Shown: piece by piece, positions 12,597 through 22,724 of the stretch
How the letters are laid out: the number at the start of each line of letters is the position of its first letter
Numbering within the stretch: the first letter of the stretch is position 1
NCBI RefSeq assembly: GCF_003086295.3
Contig: NC_092051.1
Coordinates: 6,998,810-7,062,809 of the forward strand
From: Arachis hypogaea
Taxonomy: Eukaryota; Streptophyta; Magnoliopsida; Fabales; Fabaceae
DNA length: 64,000 nt
Reading direction: 5' to 3'
Position numbers and translations under genes: made by a program
Notes under the pieces: generated by a model
What the model saw: the letters and a program-made list of their open reading frames with translations, nothing else
Database searches by the model: none
What the model was told of the DNA's origin: nothing

Positions 12597-12861
12597 CTAA
12601 TACATGGAAGAAGATATGAGTTGGTCCCTGGCCGCCGGTTGAGCATTGGGCGCTAGATTCTGTTGGGCGCTAGGCATTGGTTCGCAGGCGCCTAGCGCTT
12701 GCCTTGTCTTCTCAACCCCCCTCAAACTCAAGGAAACTCTTGGAGTGACATTGAGTTTGTGTTTGAATCTATCAAATGCCATAAAAGACAGAGATTTGGT
12801 ATAGATATCCGCCACCTGATCATGTCCCGAAACAAGCATAACATGATGATTAAGTTTAGAG
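12597..12861 (-). pseudogene. Copia fragment, C-terminal RNase H tail
   Basis: The minus strand reads …SGHDQVADIYTKSLSFMAFDRFKHKLNV, the end of a copia polyprotein. The reading stops abruptly at 12861, where MULE-1 begins, and resumes, after a gap in the protein, at 18697. Confidence 0.85.
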
Positions 12862-13137
12862 AAAAGGACAAATAGGTCTCTGACCTTTTGCCCCGTAGAC
12901 ATTTTCGTCCCTGAGCATTTGAAAATACTTTTAAATCCCCGACCTTAGCAAATATTGGACGGATGAGTCCCTCCGTGGAATTGCCTCCGCCGGAGCCGCC
13001 GGAGAAGTCTGATCTGGCTCCCGTGAGGATGACGTGGGACGCCTGGTTGACAACTGGACTGCTGAGTCGAAAGCTCCATTCGAAAATTGGACAATGAAGT
13101 CCCTGCACGACTAAACTACGTCGTTTTGCCATCCTAC
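12862..13137. repeat. MULE-1 left terminal inverted repeat
   Basis: Matches 18420-18696 in inverse orientation with only scattered differences. The open frames over both ends (they share MAKRRSLVVQG) are a by-product of the repeat and not genes. Confidence 0.92.
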
Positions 13138-13204
13138 CCTAATTCTTAAATTGATTGCCCTTCTTGCTCGAGGCCAGTGGTGAGGAGCTCAACGTTCATC
13201 AACC

Positions 13205-13685
13205 ATGGCTGCTAATGGAGTATCAACAACGTCGAGAAGAAGCCACAGGGGAGTAAGAGAGGAAGATTTTGCTTCAAGCTCAGACCCTTATGTTCTTTAC
13301 GACGGAGACCTGAAGGACGATGTCGCCCGGAGATGCTTCTGTGGAGTTTATGCGATAATGTACATGTCGAGGACGATTAGGAACCCAAACAGAGTCTTCC
13401 TGGGTTGCCCATTCTATAAGGTAAGTTAAGAAAGCTGTGAATTTTGTTCTGTTGGAATGGTTTTATATGGTACCTTATTTTTGACAGGGTAACCAACCGC
13501 ACTGCAAGTTTTTTCTTTGGGTGGATGAGCATCTTGCTGGAATTGGTCACAGTGGTTGCGTCCTCGATAAAAGACCTCTGGTAGAGAAAGAGTCAGAAGT
13601 TGTTGAAGAGGATGAGGGATTTCATCATAGGATTGCTATTCTTGAGGAGAAGGTTACTGTGCTGGAGAAGAAAAAAACCCCTTAG
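13205..13685 (+). CDS. GRF-type zinc-finger protein carried by MULE-1
   Basis: Two exons, 13205-13420 and 13488-13685, joined over a 67-bp GT-AG intron, give 137 residues. Residues 44-85 or so carry the GRF finger: CFCG…T..NPNRVFLGCPF, then C.FFLWVDEH. A heptad-like helix follows (RIAILEEKVTVLEKK). GRF fingers bind single-stranded nucleic acid in known proteins. The layout resembles plant At4g04775-like proteins, which end in a membrane segment. Here the frame stops at KKKTP; in a frame shifted at the A run 13671-13677 a hydrophobic tail (CCVVIVVCAVVAAFFV) follows. One base was probably lost, trimming the tail. The gene is convergent with the transposase gene. Confidence 0.75.
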
Positions 13686-14268
13686 CTTGTTGTGTTGTTA
13701 TTGTTGTATGTGCTGTTGTGGCTGCATTTTTTGTATGTAGTCACTGAGCAATGAATTTTAGAAATTAGAGTTGGAAAATGTCTTGATCTTGGTTTTTTTT
13801 TGTGTATTGAAACATGAAACATGGTCTTTAGGGAAGATTTGTATCATATTATCTATCTAAATGCAGTTAAAGCTATGATATCAACAGGGTGTTGAAATTA
13901 TATTGTCAATATTTGAAGACAATATATGTTGAAATTATGTTGTGAATATGATTGAGTAAAGTAGGCATAAAAGTTGTATAGTTAACCACATAACATATAT
14001 TGAAAGTTTGGTAAACATCTTTACGACAGGCACATTTTCTAAAAGCTGCCCAAAGACAGTATCTAATCTGCTCAAGTGTATAGTATAATGAAGCTTAACA
14101 TCACAAAAGTAAGCCTCAAACACCTAACAAGATTGCAACAGTTTATAAAAGCCTAAGAGCTTCTTCAAAAAGACACTAATTCTCCGCAAAAAAAAATATT
14201 GTTGTCACATTCAACTTTCCTAAATGCTATTACAAGGCATAGTGGGCTGCCTAAGATGTCATATGTCT

Positions 14269-17200
14269 TCATGTCTTTAGATTGATGGATGGTGGATTAG
14301 GAATGAATTTGAACAGTCTAGTTGTTGCTGTGCTTGCTGCTGCCATTGTCTCCTTGGAAGCTACTGTACTCGGTCCTGGCCTGACTTGAGATGGTTGAGG
14401 CTGTGGTGGTGCAGGCTGACTTGGAGGTGGGAGTGAAGTGGCGCATAGTGGAGCAGGCGGCCTGAAGATCTTCTGTTTGGGCCTGATCTTTGAAGTTTTT
14501 GGTTGAAATGTTTCCTGAGCTGTGGATGGAACTTGGAGTGGAGGCCTAAATGGTGTACGTCTAGTTACACGACCTGGCTGGGGTTGGTCTGCCACGGGAG
14601 CTGGTGTTACAGGGTTTGGTGTTGCTGGCAAAGTAGTTGGAACCTGGTTGTGATACATAAGACAGTATTCATGAGACTTAGGAAAAATAACTGTTTAAAG
14701 GGTTAACATAACACAATTATATATTATACTTACATCTGGAGCCTGGCTAGATGCAGCCTGGGTAGATGCAGCATTACTAGTAGCTGCCTCGCTAGATGGA
14801 GCACTTTGGGTGTTAGGGGCATCCTGTAAGTTTAAGTTGACCAATGTTAATCATTACTATATGAATCCTGAAATATCTAAATAAACATAGACATACACCA
14901 ATATAGCAGATTACTAAGAATAAATAAAGTACTAACATCATCCTGTAGTGCTGACTGTGATAGTGGAAGGACAACTAATGACTGACTTGTCCCACCTTTC
15001 TTCGGCTTCTTGGTCTTAGGTTTCCAGTTGGGGTTAGATGGGGCACCCTTGCATGTCTTGTAATTATGTCCCTCTGAGCCACATTTACTACAAGTTACCT
15101 TAAAGGATCTCTTAAGCTTGGCACCTTGCTGCATCATAGGTTCAGCCGGATCCTTTTGTCTGTTGTGTACCTTTGGTCTGCCAATTGGTCTCTTTATGAT
15201 GGGAGGATCTGGTCTCGAATACTCACTCCGTGTCCAAAATTCCTGACTAGGCACCAGTTGAATAGAATATGCATATGTCTTATGGATTGACTCCATGCAT
15301 AACCATGGGTGCACATATTCTTCTGGTTGATCATGTCTTTTCCTTATTGCTGCCACTGCATGGATACAGGGCATGCCTATAACCGAGCAACATCATGCAC
15401 TTGTCTTAAACGAAACCAGAAAATTCAGAACAGTAAACAAAGTAATTAAAAACAGCTTTAACAATGCTATTAAAACTAACCAATCAGCTGCCACTTGTTG
15501 CATGAGCAGGTTTGCTTGATGAGATCGACATCCACCTTTGTTGTCTTACGACTCACTTCGAATCTCTTTCGTTCTTCGTCACCTGTCCACTCTGCAACCC
15601 ACTTGTTGCTGGGCCTAATAAGACGATCCATCTTCTTCTGCTGAACTGGTGCGAGCTTCCCAGAAACATTTTGTAGCAACTGCTTATGCTTGACCATCCC
15701 ATGCACCCTGGTTGATTCGCTTGAGTTTTTCCATTTCCTCCTTAAATTCTGGTATGGTGGTGCATTTAGCACAGTCCCAAACCACCTCCTGAATATAGAG
15801 ATCCTTGAACCGGTTGATAAAATTCTTCCAAATGTGCATCACACAGTTCTGGTGATAGGCATTTGGCATAACTACCTTCAAAGCAGGTAGCAGTCCCTGC
15901 ATAACAGTTTAACAAATAAATCAAGTAACCAATCAGTCATCATACCATCTTTGTTAATGAAACTAGTATTCAACAACATATTAACCTTAAACAGCAGCAG
16001 TGCATTCAAAGTAACACTGCAGTAGTGCATTCATAGTAACACAGCAGTAGTATAGTCATACTAACACAGCAGTAGTGCATTTATATTAACTAAAACAGCA
16101 GTAATTCTTATTAACTAAAACAGCACTAATTCATACTAACTAAAGCACTCATTCACTAAGTCATATTAACTAACACAACACTCATTCATACTAACTAAAG
16201 CAGCAGGTGGATAGATGTATTAAGAAATAACATAGTATTCATTAACACTAAGTAATTATGAAGTATACCTTTTGTTGGTCGGACATAAAGTTCCAACCAT
16301 GAGTCTGTACATCCCCCAAATCCTCTTCGAGAAGAGTCAAGAACCACTTCCAGGATTCCTTAGTTTCAGACCTAGCTACTCCATAAGCAACCACGTAAAA
16401 TTGGTTATTCGCATCCTGGGCCACTGCTGTGAGGAGTTGTCCACCATAATAAGTCTTCAGAAAACAGCCATCAAGATGTATCAATGGCCTACACCCACTT
16501 TTGAACCCCTGTTTGCATGCTTCTAAGCATATGTAAAGCTTTTCAAAAACAGGGGGATTGAGGTATAGGAGTGACAGACAACTCTGCCCTAGACCCTGGA
16601 TTGCTTCTTAATATCTCAAACAAATAATCTCTAACATTACTATACTGCTCCCTCTCATTACCCATGATTCTCTCTCTTGCCTCTCTAACTGCTCTGTAAA
16701 CCATTTTTGGATGTGCAGTGAGTGAGAATTCTTCTCTGAGAAAGTCAATAGCCTCGTTTGTCCTCATATGCGGCTGTGTATTCATTCTCTTCTCAACCTT
16801 TAAGCTAATCCAATGTTGATCAGCCGCATTACTTCCCATGTCCCTTGCACATGTATGGTCATTTTTGTAAGTCTTAACCTGGTAGCATTGCAGAGACTTG
16901 TTGTATGATAAGTGAACCAGCCACGGACACTCATCATCCATGCATCCCACCCTCACTCTCTCTTTGTCATTCTTAATCCACCTAAGCTCCCTACCCTCAA
17001 CAATGAATGAGTCTTTTACAACTTCCTTAAATCTGTCAATGGTGGCAAACCTTGTCCCTAACTCAAACCTCCCCTCTCCATGCTCATAATCGTCATCAAA
17101 CTCAGGGAACTTATGCTTGCTAGATTCATCATTTGATAAAATAGGTGTATGTAAAGTCTCAGATTCATAGTCATATACCGGGTCATCATCATCATCTTGC

Positions 17201-17952
17201 ATCAAGCTCTCATAGAACCTAACATCTTGGTCCATGTTGGGTTGTGGGCCTCTGTTGGGCTGCACATTAGGATCAGGCCCAACATCATTTCTGGTCTGCT
17301 GCTCATTGGGTCCACTGCTTTGTCCCATCTTCTTCCACGTCTTCCTCTTTCTTTTAGCACCTGTCTTGTTTGCAGTTGTCTTCTTTGGAGACACAGCTTT
17401 CTTCTTTTCCTTCATTACTCTCTGCCTTTTGCTACCCTCATCATCAGCACTTGTATCATCATCATCACTGTCACTTTCAAACTCAGGAGGTGGATGTTTG
17501 TAGAGCTTATCCTCCGTGCTCTCGTACCCATCATCAGATGACGAACTCTGATCATCCACCAAAACCTCTCCCTCATCAGGACTGTTACTTTGCTTTCCAG
17601 CATCCTCCACAATCTCAGGTTCATCAACTGGGTGGTCAAAGTAAAGATAAAATTCGTCAATCTCTGTATTCTTCATTTTGTTCTCTCACATTTCGTTAAT
17701 CCATGCATCCCCTGTGAGAATATGCAGCCCAGACTCAATATCAGGACTCATTGGATCATACCAATAAACTGTCTTGTATGATTGCTACCCCAAGTCCTTG
17801 AACAGTGTGATCAAGTCTCCGAAATTAATGAAGTCCAGGTCCATTTCTGGAAACTTCTCCACCTTCCCATTTTTGTAAACCAGACAGCCATTACTCTCTC
17901 TCACAAAATTACCTCCATGGTGGAACATAGGCACTACAAACACATCAACCAT
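14269..17952 (-). pseudogene. MULE-1 transposase (MuDR type), disabled
   Basis: The probable exons are 17952-16269, 15896-15481, 15376-14937, 14823-14734 and 14643-14269. Order: PB1-like N-terminus (MVDVFVVPMFHHGGNF), acidic linker, MuDR DNA-binding region (FELGTRFATIDRFKEVV…), transposase core with the first two acidic residues (IHLDGCFLK, MSDQQK), SWIM finger (CSCNKWQLIG/MPCIHA) spanning an intron, CCHC knuckle (CSKCGSEGHNYKTC) and a proline-rich tail. Damage: stops at 17785-17787 and 17686-17688, a frameshift near 16550, and a deletion near 15690 that removes roughly 60 residues including the CEVFN segment with the third catalytic acid. It cannot encode an active enzyme. Confidence 0.88.
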
Positions 17953-18419
17953 CTGAGACAAGAAAAATGGAAAACTATAAACAATGATCAACAATTACTC
18001 TTTTCACATATTAAAAGGCAAGAACCTTCAATATCCAAAACGAAAAATCACCGAGAAAAATTCTTTGCCCTAACTGTAATTTAATTTCAACCGAAAAATC
18101 CGATTACTTTTTTCACAACTTCTATCAACATGCACGATCACTCCATTCACATCATATTTCATACTTGCATACATATTTAACCTCACAATCCACTACCTAC
18201 GCTACAGTTCAGACTTCTTACCTTTGGTGACGAAGCCAGCAACTCAGACAACAATGGACGCCGCTTCGACAGCCTCTCCACACGGCGAACGTCTCAGCCT
18301 GGGTAGTGATCTTTTTGGAGGGAGAAACAAAGTATGATGATCGTTGGTATTCCTTAGGGTTAATTGTAATTCAGAAAGGGAGATATAGGTGTAATGGGTA
18401 TTGTAACAGACTTTGTAAG

Positions 18420-18696
18420 GGTAGGATGGCAAAACGACGTAGTTTAGTCGTGCAGGGACTTCATTGTCCAATTTTCGAATGGAGCTTTCGACTCAGCAGT
18501 CCAGCTATCAACCAGGCGTCCCATGTCATCCTCACGAGAGCCAGATCAGACTTCTCCGGCGGCTCCGGCGGAGGCAATTCCACGGAGGGACTCATCCGTC
18601 CAATATTTGCTAAGGTCGGGGATTTAAAAGTATTTTCAAATGCTCAAGGACGAAAATGTCTACGGGGCAAAAGGTCAGGGACCTATTTGTCCTTTT
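18420..18696. repeat. MULE-1 right terminal inverted repeat
   Basis: Inverse copy of 12862-13137. The transposase transcript probably starts just inside it (18.0-18.4 kb), which would put the promoter in the repeat. Confidence 0.92.
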
Positions 18697-19240
18697 GTGC
18701 GATGATGCATGATTGGATTGGCAGAAATCTGGATTACACTAGCATTATCACAGTAAATAATTTGAAGCTCATGAAAAAGATTTTTAAGTCATATAATTTC
18801 AAAAGATGCCTCAGTTATGCTTTAGAATTCTGCTTTTGCACTTACTCGGCTAAAAGAATGTTGTTTTTTACTGGACTAAGCAACCAAATTACTTCCAAAA
18901 TACACACAGTAACCTGATATAAAATACCTATCATCTACATCTGACGTCCAATCCACAATTGCAAGGGCAAAAATTCTAAAATCAGTAGTAGGATGAAAAA
19001 TAATTCCTTGATCTATAGTACCAGTAAGGTATCGAAGTATTTGTTTTACAGACTTTCAATAAAAGACCAAGGAATTATGTATGAATTGGCTAATTTTATT
19101 GGCACCAAAACAAATTTTTGGTTGGGTGAGTGTACAATATTGTAAGGCACCAATAATTGATCTATAATGAGTAGAATCATAAAAAAATTCAGCACAATAT
19201 TAAGAGAGTTTCTCGGTGGAGATCATGGGAGTGGAAATTG
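18697..19240 (-). pseudogene. Copia fragment, reverse transcriptase/RNase H part
   Basis: The minus strand reads (with stops) STPMISTEKLS, YRSIIGALQYCTLTQP, LRYLTGTIDQGIIFHPTTDF, VDWTSDVDD, SGYCVYFGSNLVA, CDNASVIQISANPIMHHRT. This is copia polyprotein immediately upstream of the piece at 12597-12861, so MULE-1 split one copia fragment. Several internal stops show it was already old. Confidence 0.85.
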
Positions 19241-19447
19241 ATTTTGCCTAGCTCGAAAAAGAAGATAATATTATTAACATCTAAGTCACTTATTCTGTTA
19301 ATTGTTAATATCAAATTTAATAGTAGGATAATATTAAATTTATTTAAAACTTTTTAAGACTGAAATAGGACGGTTGAAAGTTGAAACGCTAGAGACCAAA
19401 TTAAGATTTAATTCAAATGTTAAAGACCAAAATATTATTTTATTTTA

Positions 19448-19849
19448 TTTTAATATATTTTATATATTTTGTTATTTATTTTATATAAATAATTTAATAT
19501 TTATTTTTAGCATGCGTATAATATAATTGATATTTATATTTCCGAAAAATTATATAATTAATACTTAATACTCAAGACTGGAATAAATTCTTAAACGAAC
19601 AGAAGATACAAATATTTTTTTTAATTATTTTTTTTTTATAAATATCTTAAAACAACAAAAATACTCAATATATTTTTTTTATGTTTTGAACTCGAGAGAA
19701 TGTTATTTCTGTTACCGGAAAGCTTTCTAACATATAAATTTATTATATTTCATGTTAAGTTTGTGGCTCATTTTTTTCTATATAAAAATAATAATAATAA
19801 TATAGTGCAATGAAATAGACAGATGAATAAAAATTTTACTGCTATGATA
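19448..19849. other. AT-rich spacer, nothing seen
   Basis: A/T runs and short ATT repeats; no coding frame or inverted repeat noticed. Confidence 0.5.
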
Positions 19850-20178
19850 TCAATATAAATTGTAACTTGCGTTTTATTATTTTTGATAATTTTTTTTGTT
19901 CATCAAAATAATAAAATGCAACATCGGTTTTATTGTTTTCACGTTTTTAATTTTTTTTATTTCTTTTTAGTCCAAACGCACTTTGCGTTTTATGGATGGA
20001 TAATATTTTAATTTTTTTTAAAACAACAAAATGTAGCCTGCGTTTTTTGGAGTGTCAGATTTTTTTTGAAGGACATAAAATACAGATTGCGTTTTTCAGG
20101 AGTCAAAAACTTTTTTTAGAAAGCTTAAAACGCAGGCTGCGTTTTTAGGAGAAAAATATTTTAATCAAGAGTGTTACC

Positions 20179-20186
20179 TATAAATA
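20179..20186 (+). promoter_or_regulatory. TATA box of the MULE relic gene
   Basis: TATAAATA lies 133 bases upstream of the reading frame, followed by a C/T-rich leader at 20210-20245, as in plant promoters. Confidence 0.5.
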
Positions 20187-20318
20187 CGATTTGGAGTTTA
20201 TTTGGAGTCACTCACTTCACTTCTACTCCTATTCCTCTCTCTTTCGTATATGTCATAGTTGTGAATTTTTTTTAGAGTAACTTGTGTTAAAAAAGTCGGA
20301 TTAGGTGAGGTTTAAATT

Positions 20319-21050
20319 GTGGAAGGGTTTGTAAAATTTTTAGTGTATTATAATGGGGAGATTATACCAAACACACACGAAGGAGTGACTTTTGTTTGTG
20401 AATATCCGTTTTTATTTGCTATTTCATGCACCATAAATTTTGTAGAGTTGCAAAATGGTCTTTGTGATAACATACAAAGTCACATTTCGAAAATGGTGAG
20501 CAACATTTTATACAGGAATCCTGTACAGGTATTTGGTGGGCTAATACAGTTTCAAATAATATCCATCACTGATGACGCAAGTATGCAGCAGATATTCTGT
20601 ATTTATCAACAAACCCAATTTCACGTGCCGATGATAGAGCTGTACATTGAGTTCGAACAGCAGTCGGGGATGGATGCGGTTGGCGAGGAGATCAATGTTG
20701 ATGAGTTCGGGGATATAGATTGGGAAGATGATAACAATGACAGTGAAGAGGAGTTCGAAGCCAACTGCGAAGTCGATGACGAAAACGATGACGGAAACTT
20801 GGCAGACAATCCGGTGGTACAAAATGAAGCAGATGCGATTGTAAGTCAGCACTCTTTTGGTGTTCCGTCTTTTATGCGGACTCTGGATCTCGAAGCCATG
20901 CATGATCCGGAATTTTCTGAGTATGCGAATATGAGTATGTTATGATTAATGATTCAAGTTACCACTAGTGTGTATTTTATTTGCCTTGTTTGACTGATGG
21001 TGGTTCGCATGTCGTAGGTGAAGGCAACGTTGCGGCGGAAGATGGTTCTT
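20319..21050 (+). pseudogene. MULE transposase N-terminal fragment
   Basis: The first exon reads EGFVKFLVYYNGEIIPNTHEG…ILYRNPVQVFGG…, an acidic linker, and FGVPSFMRTLDLEAMHDPEFSEYAN (to 20934). An intron (20935-21017) and a short second exon beginning EGNVAAEDG follow, then the match is lost near 21050. The first codon is GTG where related genes have ATG, so the start is probably lost. Such N-termini precede the DNA-binding and catalytic regions of plant MULEs; neither is present here. Confidence 0.7.
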
Positions 21051-21630
21051 CAGGTAACGTAAAATTACGAACCATTTTTTTTATAAAATAAAATCCTAAA
21101 GCTTCTATTCTTCTTCTTTCTCCCGTACTGTTGTCCAAACCATTTTCCTCCTCTCAGCGTTTGAATCTCTCGTTGGAAGTGGTGGCTTGCGTTTTGTTTT
21201 AACTCTTCCCCCTTTCACCTACGTTTTTGCATTTTAAAGGCCCGCTCAAAACCCTCTTCTACCACGTGTCACGCATGCATGCACGGCGCTGACAATCGCA
21301 ATCTGTAATTTTGCGTTGCTTCCTGACAAACGCAATCTGTATTTGGTGCGTTTCTAAGACGGTCAACACAGCAGGTTGCAGGAAATTGGGACACGTTTCG
21401 TCAAGTGGATGGCCTTTGCTGACAAACGAAAGTTGCGTTTTGCAGTTGTTGCAGCTTTGCTTTTCATGTCTCTGAAAAATGATAACCTGTGTTTTTCAGG
21501 TTATTGGCCATAATAGATCCACATTTTTGAATTACACGCCATGCACCAATAATACTGTATATCATGATTTTAATCTCTATTAATAAATTAATTTCTGTAA
21601 GCTTGTTCATAAATTAAGGTTATCTTATTA

Positions 21631-21777
21631 GAAGAGTTTCAAGTGTATCGGGAATATTAGTGTTCTAATTGTTTTAACCGTTGATCTGAATTATAGAAAA
21701 TATATAATATATATTAATTAAAATCAACGGTTAAAACAACTAAAACATCGATATTTTTGATATATTTAAAATTTTTC
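21631..21777. mobile_element. Short hairpin MITE (147 bp) upstream of the SPL gene
   Basis: Two arms of about 60 bases form an inverted repeat; the inner parts TTTTAACCGTTGAT and ATCAACGGTTAAAA pair perfectly. Flanks share TTATCTTATT (21620-21629 and 21778-21787), a 10-base target duplication. It lies about 0.95 kb upstream of the SPL start codon. No coding capacity. Confidence 0.75.
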
Positions 21778-21788
21778 TTATCTTATTT

Positions 21789-22600
21789 TATAATTTTTTT
21801 GGGTATCTTGGTACATAAACATTCCGTGGGCACTGTTTAGCCTGCCACATAAAATAAAACTATACATAACCATATTAGTCGCAATGTAACTTGAGATATC
21901 ACATCATCCGATCTCTAAGGAACTCAAAATTGTAATAAATTAGTGTGGACTTAATTGATCCCAACTTTAACTTTGACTGATTGACTCTATGACATATTGA
22001 GTATTTTATTTGACGTCACTCTAATGTACTAAGTAGTATGAAATGAATCCTTCTCATTTAATTTAATGAAACTATCAATATTTTTTCATAAAAAATTGCT
22101 ATTTAGATGCTAAAAATCGATTATTATTTAAATATTATTTTATATAAATAATTAATTTAATAACTAATTTTATATATATACATATTATGATTATTTTTTT
22201 ATTTATGTTGTATTTAAATTAAGTATTTAATTTTAAGGTATTAATAATATAAACTATATAATCGTTAAATTATTGTATTTTTTAGATAATTATTTAATAA
22301 TTAATATTAAAAATAATTATTTTTATTAATCTAATATTAGATGAATATGTAAGATTATTGATGAAAATTCAAGTGCAATTAAATTTAAATCAAATTGATA
22401 ATTGAGACTCGTTAAATAATTTGATTAAATTGATAGTTGAGAGTCAATTATCAATTTTACGTAAAATTCACTACAACTAAATTTTTAAACTAATATTAAT
22501 TAACATTTTATTTTTTCCGATAAAAATGTTGGTTCTTACTTGTTATAATTTCTCACAGCACTCTCCAGATTCTGCCAAGATGGCCCAGCGTCACGTCTTC
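21789..22600. other. AT-rich upstream region of the SPL gene
   Basis: No gene is seen. From about 22555 the sequence turns C/T-rich and probably holds the promoter and transcript start of the gene at 22725. Confidence 0.45.
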
Positions 22601-22657
22601 ACTTTTCGCTTTCACTTTAACTCTCCTTTCATCTCTTTTTCTTCTCATTGAATCTTA

Positions 22658-22714
22658 ATGGATTCAACTCACTCACACTACTTCTACTTCTGCTGCTGCT
22701 TCTGCTTCTGCTAG
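22658..22714 (+). other. Upstream ORF in the SPL leader (18 codons plus stop)
   Basis: An ATG 67 bases before the main start opens a frame MDSTHSHYFYFCCCFCFC that stops at 22712-22714. If this part is transcribed, scanning ribosomes meet it first and it could lower translation of the SPL protein. Confidence 0.4.
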
Positions 22715-22724
22715 CTCAATAACA

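Larger units (their letters stand above)
12862..18696. mobile_element. MULE-1: Mutator-like transposon with two genes (5.8 kb)
   Basis: Near-identical inverted ends of about 276 bp bound the element (12862-13137 and 18420-18696; outermost bases AAAAGGACAAATAGGTC and its inverse). Inside are a minus-strand MuDR-type transposase gene (17952-14269) and a plus-strand GRF zinc-finger gene (13205-13685), facing each other. The element sits in the RNase H part of a copia relic. The usual 9-bp direct repeats are absent: the left flank AGTTTAGAG and right flank GTGCGATGA do not match, and some copia codons are missing at the junction. Confidence 0.9.
12288..19447. mobile_element. Old inverted-repeat transposon interrupted by copia and MULE-1
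   Basis: The left end (about 12288-12445, GATAAAGTATTATTTTA…) and the right end (about 19305-19447, …AAATATTATTTTA) are diverged inverted copies. Both contain TAATTTGGTC, TATTTCAGTC and CTATTAAATTT. The pattern is a relative of the MITE at 8306-8833. Everything between is later insertion. No sure target duplication remains, which fits its age. Confidence 0.6.
19850..21560 (+). mobile_element. Relic of a second MULE family, internally deleted
   Basis: The core is the N-terminal part of a MULE transposase gene (see 20319). On both sides, about 19865-20150 and 21180-21500, short motifs built on TGCGTTTT or AAAACGCA recur about a dozen times in both orientations. They look like subterminal repeats. 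The central and C-terminal transposase regions are absent. Exact ends were not found. Confidence 0.55.

Noticed and set aside
12728..13132. 134-residue minus-strand frame, and its 203-residue partner at 18306-18917, sharing MAKRRSLVVQGLHCPIFEW
   Set aside because: Both lie over the two MULE-1 terminal repeats and are identical because the repeats are. No known motif, so taken as chance frames.
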